Of a stretch of 64,000 bases of DNA, positions 10,872-23,966 are shown piece by piece. The stretch is from Albugo candida (Eukaryota > Oomycota > Peronosporomycetes > Albuginales > Albuginaceae). The DNA is taken from positions 124,001-188,000 of the forward strand of contig CAJNAR010000158.1 in assembly GCA_905220665.1 (NCBI GenBank), in the 5' to 3' direction. A model generated the notes under the pieces. It made no database searches, was not told the origin of the DNA, and was given only the letters and a program-made list of their open reading frames with translations. Within the stretch, counting starts at the first letter, position 1, and every line of letters begins with the position of its first letter. The translations under genes and the position numbers were made by a program.

Positions 10872-13800
10872 ATGACAGCAGATACGGCTCCAACGAATGC
10901 AGTGGAACCACCGCTTTTAGAGGAACTAAAACTGATCACCGTGTTAACCGATATCTCTCTTGAACGTCTTCCGAAGGTGCTCAAATGTATCGACACTTGG
11001 CCATTTGAAGCGCCTGCGAATTGCTATAACTGGCTTCATGTTTTACACAATTTGAAAGCAATTCTGAACAACGCAAAAGAAGCGTGCCCTGAACTTATGT
11101 TGCATGACACCATAGACACTAATTCTAAACACGAGGGAACACCGTCACCGCAAGAAGAATTAGTATGGACAGAAGCTGTCTATCAGGTGTTACGATTTTT
11201 AGGCTTAATGTTTGGGAATGCTTTGGAGAAACATTTATTTGACGGAATGGATTCAGTTGTACAGTACATAAAAGCGCGTAATGAACGCGTCATACAAGCC
11301 GCGGTTCATGTCATCGCAATGCGGTCCGTACCGGTTCGTACCATTTCAAACGTCGATTCCACAAACCGTGACAGCACCAACGAGTCTCGATCTGGTACGC
11401 ACGACACACAACCACCGTGGCTGGGATCAAATGCGTCTCAAATACAACAATACTTGTTACAAATGGTACAAATCGATAGTAACACATATCACGGTGTGGA
11501 TTGGGCACAAGACGCAACTACCACCCCGAATCCGTCCCAACTTGCTCGCGAGACGTTTGTGTATCAATACACCGAACCAATTGTACAAAACAATTCAAGC
11601 AGTCAAAAAGTGATTCGAGTTCCCATTCCGATTGATTCAAACAGTTTTTTACACCACAATTCATTTGCGTCGGAAACACTTGCCAGCACGTTGTGCGAAC
11701 AATTAATTGCTCAATTCAAAATCCCAAGAAATCACTGGTTCTCGTTGCTCGTCAAAATCCAAAGCTGTGTGGCTGTACGAAGCCGTCAAGCTCGAGAATG
11801 TCTCATTCTACAGCGTCTACATGCTCTACTGGCCCTCATTCACATCGGCTCTAGCGCCAAAGAGATCCTCAAGTACCTCGAAACCCATCCAGAGCTCATT
11901 CGGACCGTTGTGGAGCTCATCCGCGTGGAAATGCACGATACTATCTCGCTTCAAATCCGTTTAGCCGCGTTACAGGTTCTCACGGGACTTGTACAAGATC
12001 GCTCATGCTTTAGTCGAAGAGGACTCGTTGGACGGCAATCCACTGTGCTCTCTGAACTCGGAATTATGAAAGGAACGCCTCATGGAGTCTTTCCATCGCT
12101 TATTCGATTTTGCATTTCGGAATTGGGAGCGATTTCCATTCGACAGGCACGTCAATCGAAAGCTTTAGAAGAGAAAAAGGAAGGGCCGAATGCATCGGGA
12201 AATGCGAGTTTGATGGCTTCCGAAGGAGAAACCGATATGGAAATGAGTCTTGCGGTTGCATTCGTACAAGCAACGACCGATGATCTATCCCCACGCGAAT
12301 TAGAAGCTGTGAATAGCTCTTCCTTCCGCGACTATTCCAACGCACAAGATGTCATTCTGAGCTGGATTGAAGGCGTCTTAACGCTTTTACAAGCAGTTGT
12401 ATCGAATCCTGTGGGTGCCTCAGTCTTGACCGAGAATGGAATTGTCCCAGCTCTACTCCATGTCATCAGTATGCCTGCGGTCTGTTGTCTCCATCGTGCC
12501 ACTATCACACAATGCGTAAGGGTTCTACAAGCAACAATCAGTAATTACGCAACCGCTGCAGCTTTATATCGCGATCTCAATGGAGTGTCTATCGTAGTCG
12601 ATCGTCTGGTGGTCGATTGTGCGGCTGTTGCCGATACCAATCCTCCAATAGTAGCGTCAAAGCCCCACACATTGGAGCCCACACTGCGAGTCTCAATGAG
12701 TGACACTAAACGCGTCTTACTCTCCGCGCTCTTCCGACTATTATCGGCTTCCTTCCACACACAAGGCGTCATGAGTGCTGGATCGACCAGCCGCGTGATT
12801 CGGGAAGATGGAATTCTCAGCAAAGTCTTACAACGAATGTTTGATCAACTCGATCTTTTTGGTGCCAATACCATCGCTGAAGCCGCAACTGTGGTCTCCG
12901 ACATTATCAATAATGATCCAACAAGCGTCAATCACATCCATCACGCAGGAATCGCTGATAAATTGATGAAAATGCTGACTCGATGGGATCGTTCAGCATT
13001 CAGTTCGTCGGAAATGCTACCTCCGAGCTCCCGTCTCATCCAAACACTTCCATCACTGCTCCATGCGATCACATTGACCAAAGAATCAGCAGCCAAAGTG
13101 ATGGAATGGGATCCTATCGCGTACCTGTTGGATCTCTTTGCCACGCCATGCTACGTCCTCGCTCCATACAAAGTCCTTTATCCCGAACTCATTCAGCACG
13201 CAGGCACCGGCATCTATCAATTAATGCGTCAATCGAATCAGATTGAGCAAACGATTCTCAAAGAATGGGTTGTCGCTATTCAAAAAGTGATATCGTTTGG
13301 AAAAATGCATTTGGAGCGTCCATTCGATACATTCGACACGGACGTTGATGGAGTGCCTTTAAGCATCGAAGAAAGCCGTCTAGCACTCCTCCGAATGACA
13401 AGCAATGTCTTGGATCTGCTTCAGAATTGCGTGTCGAAATCCGATTATGCCGCGACATTTGCCTCAAACGGAGGCGTATCATCGATCATCGAATTGTATC
13501 AATTGTGCGTCGATTGTGTGGAACCGAATGGAGCTTCCTCGATACTGAATACCGAGACAACCAATGCACAAGGACCCGTGGAAGTCGCATTCCAAAGCGC
13601 TTTGAATTCGATCTCAATGACCTTGCGGCTGTATGGGTCTCAGCAGCCTGCCGTCTTATTAGAGCTGGTCATCCAATACATTGCCACGTGCTTGATCGAG
13701 CTCCAAGAAACACACACTGCGCTTGTGAATGACAATAACAACGTATTCTCATTGCTGTCGGAAGAAGAAATCAACAGCTTTTTCAGTCTTACGAGAAAGG

Positions 13801-16800
13801 AGCCTCAGGTCGATACAACTCGAAATTTGACGAAATGGATGGGTTTGATTGGGACAGCGGAATGGCTCGTTCGACAGCTCAGTTGGATCATTACGAGTCT
13901 CCAGGAACACGTTCAAAGCCGTCGGATATTTGTGGAGCTTACGACTCCGTCGAAATTGAGTGTGTTGTCGCAATTATTTGCATTCGATCAAACGATTCAG
14001 ACGGAACGTGCGATGTTGGAAATGCGTTTTCGAACGCACTCGACCGAGAAGACGGTCGACGGATGGCGTGTTGGATCGCTTTTACTCCTTCGATTCTCTG
14101 TGATGGCTCGACGTGTTCTGTGCGACCTCGCGAATAGTTTTGTGAGCACTCCTTTCCAACAGCGTCGTAACACCGACACTGCGGTCGTATTGGCTCCACA
14201 CGCACGTGAAATGGCCGTATTTCTCAGTGGAATCATGGAGGCTTTTGTGAAGTGGATCCTGCACGACGATACTTCCACATTGTTGTCGATCACTTTCTTC
14301 CTGGAAACACTGTGTCAATTATTATTCGAATCGAAGCATTCTCAGCCCAATACGCTCCTTCTCGTCCAATTCATGAAACATCGAATGGATTCCACGACGC
14401 TTATGGACGCTATTTTCAAAATCGTACGGAAGGTATTCCATGTGGAGCACTTTATATCGGAAGAGAACACTGACGAAATGCTTCCGGCCACACGAATCAA
14501 AATCAGTGCTTTTCATATCGCTTCGTGTTTCATCCGACGTCTTTGCGATTTAGAAGCGTTATCGTCGTCACCCATTACGTCGACGCTGTTCCATGATCCA
14601 GCGACCCGCGTGCTCGATGTGGAGCCTCGCGTTCTCACAGTTCGACTTCAGTTTTGGTGCACTCAATTGGTCTCAAGTGTGTGGAAACACGAGCAATTCG
14701 CATCCTTACGGACCCATCGCTGCATTTTGGACGTGTTGGCAATCGCAGTCACAATTCTAAAGAACCGTTTGGATGACAGTGAGCACGCGAATGCGTTTGG
14801 AGCTCGACGGAACGAGGAGACATGTGCGCGATACTTTGAGCCGTTTTCCGTGGATCCCGCGGTAGTGGACAATTTGACCGCAATGGGATTCACTCGCGAG
14901 CGTGTGGAGAACGCAATTCGTCGTATTGAGTTGAATGACGTCGAATTCGCGATGGAATGGATTCTATCGCATCCGGAAGAGACCGCAACGGAAGCGGATA
15001 CAGGCGCTGATACAATCGAAGCCGCGTCGATGGAGCAGGAGTTGGGGATACAATTGGAAACGCTGTCGACGCAATTGGAAGCGAAATGTCTGGAGATCCT
15101 CCAATGTCAAGCGAATCGCTCGATTCCATCGAACGAAACATATTCGTGTCATCAGGTCGCCGTGTCGATCGCACAGCAATTAGAAACGCTATTTCGACGT
15201 TCGAATGAGAATGCGACGGCGTTATTGCGATGTTTTACGACGAAATTGACACAACAAATCGAAGAGGACAATACGTACACCACGACACTCGTTCATATGC
15301 TTTTACTGATGCTTCATTTTGACGGTGGAGCTCGTGCGTGGACGCAGTTTACCAGTGTGCATTCGATGCTCGCGGACACGCTGTTGAAAGCTCTTGTAGC
15401 GTATCTAAAGCATTCAGTGGAACGAGCAGCGTATACGACTGTGAACGACAGCAGTGTGGCGTTTGTTCTGCTGCTTGTGGACGTATGGATGGAGAGCAAC
15501 GCATCCTTCAACATCGACACATCCGAACTCGTGGACGTCGCACTGGCACTCCTCCAACTCGGTCAAAGCGATTGTGAATGTCGTCTGCATCCGCATGTCG
15601 CTCACGCAGGCTTCCAAGTGCTAATTCGACTCACACGAACGTATTCGACGGCGCTTTTATTTTATGAGAAACGAGGAATGCAAGTAGTGCTCGGATTACA
15701 TCCACAAGCAGCGTTTACGGCGTATGGACAACTCACATGGACGCTGATATTTCATGTTCTCGGCGCACCGGCGGTTGTGGAGCATTTGGCACAGGAAGCT
15801 ATACGGAACGCGATGCAGAAGCTGACATCGCGCTTTGGAGCTGTGCATCCGACTCGAATTACGCCTCGGACGCTATTGATGGAAGTCGCAGCCATAGCGT
15901 CACACAACGAGGAAGCATTCATGCAGGCGATGCAGCACACGGTGCGTCTCCAACAAAGCGATTCCGGGCGGACGTATGTGATTCTCCGTGACGTCGATAC
16001 CGAACGTGTATGGAAGCCATGCAAGACGTATCGTCAGCATGTGAGTGCATTGGTGCACGGCCTCGTGGAAAGGATCCAATGGCTCGAAAAAGCCGACTCG
16101 AACGATACGCTGTGCGTGGGCACATTTCTGTTTCTGCTGTCACAAATGGTGTCGACGTACTCACTGGCGGCGTCGGTAATCGCTAAAATGAAATTCGACA
16201 GTGAAAATGGGTTTATTTCGATGGTGCTGAAGGATTTCTTACCGTCGAAAGAATTGTGTTCGTTCTTAGCGCTCGGAAAAGCAGTGAGAAGCAGTGTGAA
16301 GAGTGAAAAGCACGCACACGTTTTACGCCAACATGCGTTTATGACGCGTTCGATTCGGACTCGCGTACGCTTTGCGCACGAACTGTTGGTGCATATGGCT
16401 CAGCATTCCATCGACGGAGGCAAACACGTCGTTATCGAAGTGATTCGGCTTTTGGAACAATGGCCAAATGTCGAGACTGAATGCGTTCGCGATGATGTTC
16501 TGTTGGCGCAATTACACGCGTGGACATGCGTTCTATCGAGTTTGTTATGGCCAAAGGGGAAGCCTTTCGCGTGGGATGCAGTGGTTCAAGGCGGCTTTCA
16601 AACAAAATTCTCATTAGTTCGAACATTAGCGGACGCGATACAAAAAATCGATCCGATGCATCCGTCCGCGTTCCCATTGTCGTTGACGGTGCTGGGGCCT
16701 TTAGCGCTACTTACGCGACCGATTGTTACGCGTCGAATGGATCGGATGCTCCACAAACCGATTGAGACACCGGAACGCGAGATGGAAGCGGCTCAGGAAA

Positions 16801-19800
16801 TGGAAGGGTCCGAGGACGGATCCTCTGAAAGCGAGAGTTCTAGTCGCGCGTATCAAGACGTGACAATGCATTCGCCGACGTCACAGGACGGAAGCGATTC
16901 CGATAGCGAAGAGAGCGCTGAAGACGGGCAATTTGTGATCGATCAAGAGCAAGACGATGAGGATGAAGATATGGAAGAAGAGCAGGAGACTCGTCTCGGT
17001 GAATTTGGACGCTTGTGGGATCCTGTGACGCGCGTTCGAACGGATCAGACGGAATCGTCGTACCTGCAGTTATTGTCTCAGGAAAGTATGGTCGCGTCCG
17101 AGTACGCTCGTCGCGATGAGAATTCGGATACTCGCGAGCATCGATCGCGTGAATCAGTGGCAGATCGGTTGATTCGATCGCTTTTGGATCTCGTTCACGT
17201 GGAGAATGGAGATCGAGCGAGTGTGAGCGTAAGTCTCGACATGAATGACGATGAATTGGATGCGTTTTTCGGATCGATTTTCGAGTCGAATGCGCGTGGG
17301 CAATCGCGTGAGGCTCGTCCGATGACATTCTTTGACGTTGGCAATTGGAACGGATCTCAAGACGCCATATCGGATCCGTTTATGGAGCAGCCAACACGGC
17401 CTTCCGTGTCGAGTCGGACTGAAGAAATGACACATCCTCTGCTCCACCCGCCAGCGCGCGAGCGTGAGCGTGAGCGTGAGCCTAACGTGTCTCGAATCTC
17501 GTTATCTCGACATTCGCATTTGTCCGTGTTACGTGACCTCCAAGAGCTGTCTGATGTACTACACGTGCAGCCAACGCGAAGAAGAGAGGACACACAACGA
17601 CCACGGAATCGAATGGGGTTCTTGGAAATGGACGTATTGGATCATTGGACGCCGACATCGACAATTCTTGATCCTTTACGACCGCTTCATCGCTCGGACG
17701 ATTTCAGGAGAATGTATCGGAACGCTGATCGACCAGCAGTACGAAGTCATTCACGTGCTTCACGAGAACCGGATGTGCGTGCATTAGCGTCGAGATTGGA
17801 ACAGCGATTGTATCAGCAAATGGAGCCGTCTGCCGACACGGAAGTCGTTCCTTTGACTGAAAATGCTACGGATACAAATGATCGACCGCCAGTGAATGAG
17901 ACACCGGAACGAGCAGTGGAGACCGCATCCGATTCAGCATCGGTGATCGCGTTGGCCAGTACGTTGGATGAGAGCTCACTTCGATCTCCACGCGAACCGG
18001 AACGCCCCATTCGAGCTCCATCCCCAGCGGAACCGACTTTGAACGCACCGGAATTGCTCAATTTCACACTCGATCTCAGCGGACTCGAAGGCGAGACAGA
18101 GACAAATGAGACCATAGAGCCACATCGAGCGATTGTGTGCCCGGAAGGAATGGATCCTGAAGTATTTGAATCACTTCCACCAGAGATGCAAATGGAAATA
18201 ATGGCGCAATTTGGCGTTCCTGTGGAAAATGAAACACCGCCATCTCGCGAGACACAATTGAATTTGGATATGGAAAACTCGAATTTCGATCGTGAGACGC
18301 TGGAAGCATTACCTGCCGATATTCGTGAGGAAGTACTGGCAAATGAACGACGTGAGCGAGAAGCTGTAGCGCCCGCCGATGTATCCCACGCGCAAGATAT
18401 GGATAACGCGTCCTTTGTGGCGTCGTTGGCGCCTGATTTACGCGAAGAGATTCTATCGACATGTGATGATGCGTTCCTCGAAACACTTCCATCCGATATT
18501 CGAGCAGAAGCGTTGGTTCTTCGGGAACGTGCGGTGTTCCGTTCGGCGTATCAGACACACGACACTCGACGATCGAGGAACGAAAATCGACCACGCGAAG
18601 ATGTATTTCGACGTCCAACACTTCGACGAATGATGACGTCCCATGGAAATGATGTGTTGAGTCGACGATCAAGCGGAAGACGTCAGTGGAACGCGCAGAA
18701 TACGTCGAGTTCGCATGAGATTCGCGTGGGTGAGATCAATGCGCCTTTGGACGAGAAGGAAGATGAAGAGCGGATTTTGAGTCATTGCAATGTGAAAGCG
18801 CTTTGTCGACTTGTGTACATGTCGGAATCGATCGCACACAATCGCGTGTACCTCCGCGTGGTATCGAATGCGTGTTTGTATCCTCTGACACGCGCGTGTT
18901 TCCGGAAAATGTTGCTTCATATCGTCACACAGCCGTTGTCGCATCCACTGCTTCCTTTGGATCTTATCCGTGTGTCTGAGTCGCATCCCAACGGCGATTT
19001 CACAGACCTGATGGGCTCTCTGTGCCAGACATGCGGTCAAGAAGGAGGAAGGATTCCCGTTCAAGTGGTTGGACGCGTGCTGGAGATCTTTGTCGCACTT
19101 GCACGTCATAATCTTCGCTTCTCAGTGGATCTCTTACAGCCGCATGGAATGCATTCGACAGACTCCAATTTGGCGCAAGAGACTCTGCCGGCAGTGGCAG
19201 TGTTCATCCATATGCTCGCTGTTCCAATTGTGTACAAGAACGGGTCGAATGTCGATCTCTTACTGGAACTCATTGAGCTGATTCTCGCGCCATTACGCTG
19301 TCACCGCAAAGAGATTGAGAGTGAGGAGAAAGAATCGGAATCGGAGACCAAAGCGGAAGAGAAGCAGGCGGATGCTGTCGAGGTGAAGGGAGAGGATGAC
19401 AGCGATAAGAATGAATGGATTCGCGTTCCTCGAGTGGAATTGGATCAGACGCATATGGACGCTCTTGTGCGAGTGTTGTGCCTGGATCTATGCACACCAC
19501 CGATGCAGGAACGATGTGTGCGGATCTTTGATCTTCTTGATACAATTCCATCGAATCGACCGCGAGTTTTGACGTCTATCATCACGCAAGCCAAACACGT
19601 GCTTTCGGGCGATCGATACGCGACGTTGTTGGGTCGATATGAATCATCGGCTGTGCTGGAATCGCCTCAGGATGAATTGAATCTTCTTCGACTGCTTCAT
19701 ACGCTATCAGACGTATGCTCCAGCACCGCGGAATACACGACGTACTGCGGAATGGTGCCTTTGGATGCATTGTGGAAGGCACTGAGTCTCTCGTTGGAAG

Positions 19801-21544
19801 AAGCGCGGACGCGTGGAGGCCTCGAAGAACAGGAATCGAGGAATTGGAGCACGCGAATCTTACATCTGACGACGCAGGAAACGATATTGGACACCGATAC
19901 GGAAGCAGACACCGCGGAAGGAATGGTCATTGAAGGGAAGAGTGCTGGAGCGTCATGTGCGATGGCTGCATTACTCGCTCGATTCCTTCCGATGGTGGAA
20001 GCGTTCTTTGTGGTCAACGCTCGTGATGCAGCATCGATGCCGCTCAAAGCACCCGATACAACCGGAAGAGAAGAGGAAATTGTCGCGGCATTACGCATTG
20101 GTGGCTTTGACGGAATGGAAGCATCTCATCCAACGGATCGAAGGAGTCTTTCGACCTCACCCAAACGCTCGACCCGAAGCTCTTTTGACATTTCCGAATC
20201 AACGCGACTGGCCAACTTTGTCGAAGCGAATCGTGTGCTTCTCAATATTCTCGTGCGAGAGAAGCCTTCGTTATTGGACACGTCACTTGCTGCTCTGATC
20301 AAAATGCCTCAATGTCGAGCGTACTTGGATTTCGATAACAAACGGACGTACTTTCAGAACGCGATGAAGAAAATCCGTCAGACCGCTTTACGCTCAGGCG
20401 GAGGAAGCTCTTCCGTTCGTATTTCCGTGCGTCGTGACCACATATTTGAAGATTCGTATTACGCGCTACGAATGCGTAGCGGCGAGGAATTGCGTCGAAA
20501 GCTTCATATCGCATTCACCGGCGAAGAAGGGATCGATGCAGGCGGCGTCACACGCGAATGGTACATGATTCTCGCTCGAGAGATCTTCAATCCCAATTAC
20601 GTCTTATTCACTTCCGCAGCCGATTCTCCGACATTCCAACCGAATGCGTTGTCGTACGTGAACAAAGATCATCTCAGCTACTTTGAATTTGTGGGCAAAG
20701 TGATTGGGAAAGCCTTAGCGGATGGCCAGCTTCTGGACGCACATTTTACGAGATCGTTTTACAAACATATGCTTCAGCTTCCGATCTCATATCACGACAT
20801 GGAAGCGATTGATCCCGAGTATTATCGCAATTTGCATTCGATTTTGGAGCATCCGATCGCATCGTTGGGGTTGGAATTGACTTTTTCAGCAGAACATTCG
20901 AATTTCGGGCGATTGGAAATTGTCGATTTGATTCCAAATGGACAAAGTGTGCACGTGACGGATGAGAATAAGATGGCGTATGTGAAGTTGGTGACGCATC
21001 ATCGAATGGCGACGGGTATCCGACAGCAAATTGATCATTTTCTCAAAGGATTTCATCAATTGGTATCACCGAATCTCATTTCCATTTTCAATGAAAACGA
21101 ATTGGAACTGCTGATCTCTGGAATGCCCGATATTGATATCGATGATCTTCGTGCCAATACGGATTACGCGAATTACAAGCCGACCGACTCGGTGATTCGA
21201 TGGTTTTGGAGCGTATTGTACTCTTTCACGCACGAAGAACGCGCATTGTTTCTGCAATTTGTCACCGGTACGTCCAAAGTCCCGCTAGAAGGCTTCAAGG
21301 CGCTGGAAGGAATGCGAGGAACGCAGAAATTCAACATTCACAAAGCATTTGGGAATCCGGACGCGCTTCCATCGGCACACACGTGGTACGCTCACTCTGT
21401 CGGCATTCTGTCTGATGTGACTCACTTTCCATTCTTGTTAGCTTTAATCAATTGGACTTGCCCGACTATGAGAATGAAGAGAAGCTCAAACAGCGTCTGC
21501 TTTTAGCGATCCGCGAAGGCTCCGAAGGCTTTGGTTTTGGATGA
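10872..21544 (+). CDS. giant HECT E3 ubiquitin ligase, HUWE1/UPL1-2/Tom1 family
   Basis: Exon 1 is 10872-21385 and exon 2 is 21442-21544; 3538 residues, close to plant UPL1/UPL2 and yeast Tom1. The protein attaches ubiquitin to targets through a thioester on a catalytic Cys. In order: an N-terminal armadillo-like DUF908/DUF913 scaffold (residues 1 to about 1250), a UBA domain near 1323-1367 ([18 protein letters not shown]), an acidic Ser/Glu tract near 1970-2045, three ubiquitin-binding-like repeats near 2426-2553 ([39 protein letters not shown]), and the HECT domain from about 3180 to the end ([35 protein letters not shown]). The intron (56 bases, GTACGC...TTGTTAG) lies inside the active-site codon, TG|C. 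Without splicing the frame ends at 21506 with no Cys and no C-terminal tail; spliced, it ends LPSAHTCFNQLDLP...EGFGFG. The start is the first ATG; upstream codons in frame begin only with GTG. Confidence 0.96.
21386..21441 (+). other. phase-2 intron splitting the catalytic Cys codon of the HECT ligase
   Basis: 56 bases with donor GTACGC and acceptor TTGTTAG. It separates TG (21384-21385) from C (21442). Removal restores the invariant 'HTCFN.L.LP' active-site block and the acidic-aromatic C-terminal end typical of the family. Confidence 0.92.
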
Positions 21545-21613
21545 AAACGCGACAGATCGAGCGAGTTGTTGATGGTGTTTCTATTGTATACGCAAGTAAA
21601 AAGAATGAACGTG

Positions 21614-22639
21614 CTACCTTTCCTTTATAAGCTCTGTGGATGATTCTCTGTCGCTTCCATCACTTGAGGCATTATCGCGCTCCACTTGCCGGTAGAAAGC
21701 TTCCATTGCGTTGTCTGTTGAGAGATGCTGCATAAAGTCGACGGGAACACGATAAGTAGCCAGAGGATTTGGCTGGATACTTTGCTCATTCTCCACGATT
21801 CGGAATGCAATGGATGACGTCGCTTCTTGCGGATTAAAGCTTTGGAGCTCATTGTAAGAGAATAAGAGCGGGTCTGTGACCTCTCCAAACACATTGATAT
21901 CCACCAAATACACGCGATCGTTCTTGTCAATGTATATGTCAAACACAAAGTCGGAATCCAAGTGCGCGGGCGCCACAGTTAATGGCTGCAAATGCTTTAG
22001 AAAAAATGATTTGATAAGTGCACGTAAAGAGTCCTTTTTGAGCGCTAAGAACGGGTAACACGCTTCACAATGCCGTTGGGAGATTGCGACGAGAGCGTGG
22101 TGGAGCACAAAGCCTCGAAAAAGCATGGAATCGTGTAGATTGCACCATTTCTTCATGACTAAACAGGGCGCTTTATTGCCGATTCCGCACGTTTCAGGGG
22201 ACGGAGCGTCCGTGCAGGCACGGTATGGGTACAGAAGATCGTGTGTGGTAAAGTCGGAAGACTTTAAAAGGAGAATTATGTCGTCAAATGTGCGGCATTG
22301 TAAGGTGCTGAGAATCCATTTTGCATCGCGCGGGCTGCTCCAATTCAATTTGATAAATGATTTACCTTTCAATTCTTTGAATTGATTCTCAACTTGATAT
22401 TGAATTTGTTGGATGGCTTGAATGCGAGAATCCGAATCCTCCGAGTGCGATAAGGAGGCCAGATAATCTTTTGGAAGTTGTATGCCATCTTCAAGAAGAT
22501 ACTCTACAAATTCCGGTGGTAAGGAGATAGCATATCCTTTTATCGCGACATGCTTGAGCTTTGAGTACCAGTGATCAAACGCACAACGATCCACTTGTCC
22601 ACGAGAATAGGAAGGAGGCATTAAACTAGGATTATACAT
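21614..22639 (-). CDS. CDC123: CDC123 (D123 family), eIF2 assembly factor
   Basis: A single exon of 341 residues. CDC123 is an ATP-grasp-like cytosolic protein that promotes assembly of the heterotrimeric translation factor eIF2. Family marks seen are the N-terminal hydrophobic-aromatic region with IKGYAISLPPEFVEYLLEDG, FIKLNWSSPRDAKWI, DDIILLLKSSDFTTHDL, MLFRGFVLHH, and DFVFDIYIDKNDRVYLVDIN with the acidic metal-binding residues of the ATP-grasp fold, followed by FGEVTDPLLFSYNEL. The length fits the family (about 330-360). It converges with the HECT gene (70 bases between stops) and diverges from SEC22, whose ATG is only 97 bases away. An acidic Ser-rich tail closes the protein. Confidence 0.95.
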   Translation of the reverse strand: MYNPSLMPPSYSRGQVDRCAFDHWYSKLKHVAIKGYAISLPPEFVEYLLEDGIQLPKDYLASLSHSEDSDSRIQAIQQIQYQVENQFKELKGKSFIKLNWSSPRDAKWILSTLQCRTFDDIILLLKSSDFTTHDLLYPYRACTDAPSPETCGIGNKAPCLVMKKWCNLHDSMLFRGFVLHHALVAISQRHCEACYPFLALKKDSLRALIKSFFLKHLQPLTVAPAHLDSDFVFDIYIDKNDRVYLVDINVFGEVTDPLLFSYNELQSFNPQEATSSIAFRIVENEQSIQPNPLATYRVPVDFMQHLSTDNAMEAFYRQVERDNASSDGSDRESSTELIKER

Positions 22640-22735
22640 GCTTTCTGCACATGCTCATATAAATAATAGGGGAGAGTGTTCCTTTTGAAGTGTACGGTAG
22701 TCTAACGCTTCATCGACTCTGATAATAAAGACCGC
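22640..22735. promoter_or_regulatory. 96-base divergent promoter between CDC123 and SEC22
   Basis: The two start codons face away from each other with 96 bases between them, so both promoters and both 5' leaders must fit here. A TATA-like element (TATAAATA) lies at about 22657-22665, about 70 bases upstream of the SEC22 ATG. No transcription start data are available; the shared-promoter role is inferred from position alone. Confidence 0.55.
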
Positions 22736-23811
22736 ATGCCGATTATCACGTTTGTAGCGCGGATTTCTGATGGGATGCTTCTAGTGAGACTTTACTTCCT
22801 CTATTCGTCAGTATATGTGTCATGATGCGCTTCTGTTGAATAGGTTGCATCCATGGAGTCTGTAGGTGACACCAGTGGAAATCTAGATATGTACAAACAG
22901 CAGGTTCACCTTCAGTCAACAAGCAGCAACGAGTAATGCCGCTAACAGGCCGTGCACGTATATTCAATGCAGGCAAAGCAAATCATGAAACGCCTGGATC
23001 AACGCTCGGCCACGAAGTGCAGTATCGAGTCTGGGAAATATACATTTCAGTGCGTGCTATTCCATGAGCGTGATGATTCTCAACTTGATCTGAGTCTATG
23101 TGTATCAGTTATCTCATACATGAGAATGTGTGCTATTTGACCTTGTCCGACCGAAGCTTCCCGAAGCGATTGGCATTTTTGTATTTGGAAGAGATTCAAA
23201 AAGGATTTATCGAGGAGCTAGAGCGAGATCACCAAGGAAGGTACACACACATTTTTTGAAGAGGGTGGATGCATAAGATTGCTCTAGTTGGCGAGATACC
23301 GTTACAACAGCAGCCCGACCGTATGCTTTTATAAAATTTGGTACAGCTCGGCGTCTCGCATTGGTTTTTGTACGCTAATACGATTCCTTCAATTAGACAA
23401 ATTCATTCAGCGAAAACGTAAAGAATACACAGACCCGAACTCCACACAAAATATGTCCCGACTCAATAACGATTTGGCTGATATTCACAATATCATGCGT
23501 CAAAACATTCAGGAAGTCTTAAATCGAGGAGAACGCGTTGAACGTACGCTATCAATCACGATCGAACCGTCTCATTAAGTGTTTCGTTGCACAGATGTAT
23601 CTAGAATTTCGTCCAATTTGGCCGATCGATCGAAAGATTTGAAATGGGGAGCAAAGAAGCTGAGAATGCAGGTGTGTAGACTATTCGGCTGACTATTGAT
23701 AACCACCTAACCGGACTGGATATTCCATTGTAGGCGATCTACCGGCAATACGGCCCCATAGCCGCGGTCGGCGCCTTTATTCTTTTGGTCATTTACATCA
23801 AATTCTTTTAG
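22736..23811 (+). CDS. SEC22: SEC22, longin R-SNARE of ER-Golgi transport
   Basis: Eight exons: 22736-22783, 22844-22903, 22973-23049, 23109-23240, 23288-23340, 23397-23543, 23595-23671, 23734-23811, giving 223 residues (human SEC22B 215). It is a tail-anchored vesicle SNARE cycling between ER and Golgi. The N-terminal longin domain reads MPIITFVARISDGMLL, ASMESVGDTSGNLD and NVCYLTLSDRSFPKRLAFLY. The SNARE motif runs from MSRLNNDLADIHNIM through EVLNRGERVE, with the Arg of the zero layer in NRGE, then a C-terminal membrane anchor (AAVGAFILLVIYIKFF). Every exon junction keeps frame and restores a conserved block, which fixes the introns. Without splicing only small pieces are open, so the gene is easily missed. 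Confidence 0.95.
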
Positions 23812-23966
23812 CTCCGATAGTCGCATTGGTAGTAATTGGTAGCATTAATATCAAATCGTACGGCAGAGATACATCACTACCCGTGTTTACACATATATAC
23901 CCAATCATACTACCTCTATCTTATCAGTCAGCTTCTTATTGGTTAATTTACACTTTGGAGGGGAAA

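Noticed and set aside
16840..18672. Long minus-strand frames inside the HECT gene (for example 16840-17328 and 18076-18672)
   Set aside because: Shadows of the plus-strand coding sequence; codon bias and repeats of the HECT gene keep the opposite strand open.
10851..21506. HECT ligase as a single open frame ending at 21506
   Set aside because: That end lacks the catalytic Cys and the conserved C-terminal tail, and its start codon is GTG. Splicing 21386-21441 restores both, and the first ATG is at 10872.
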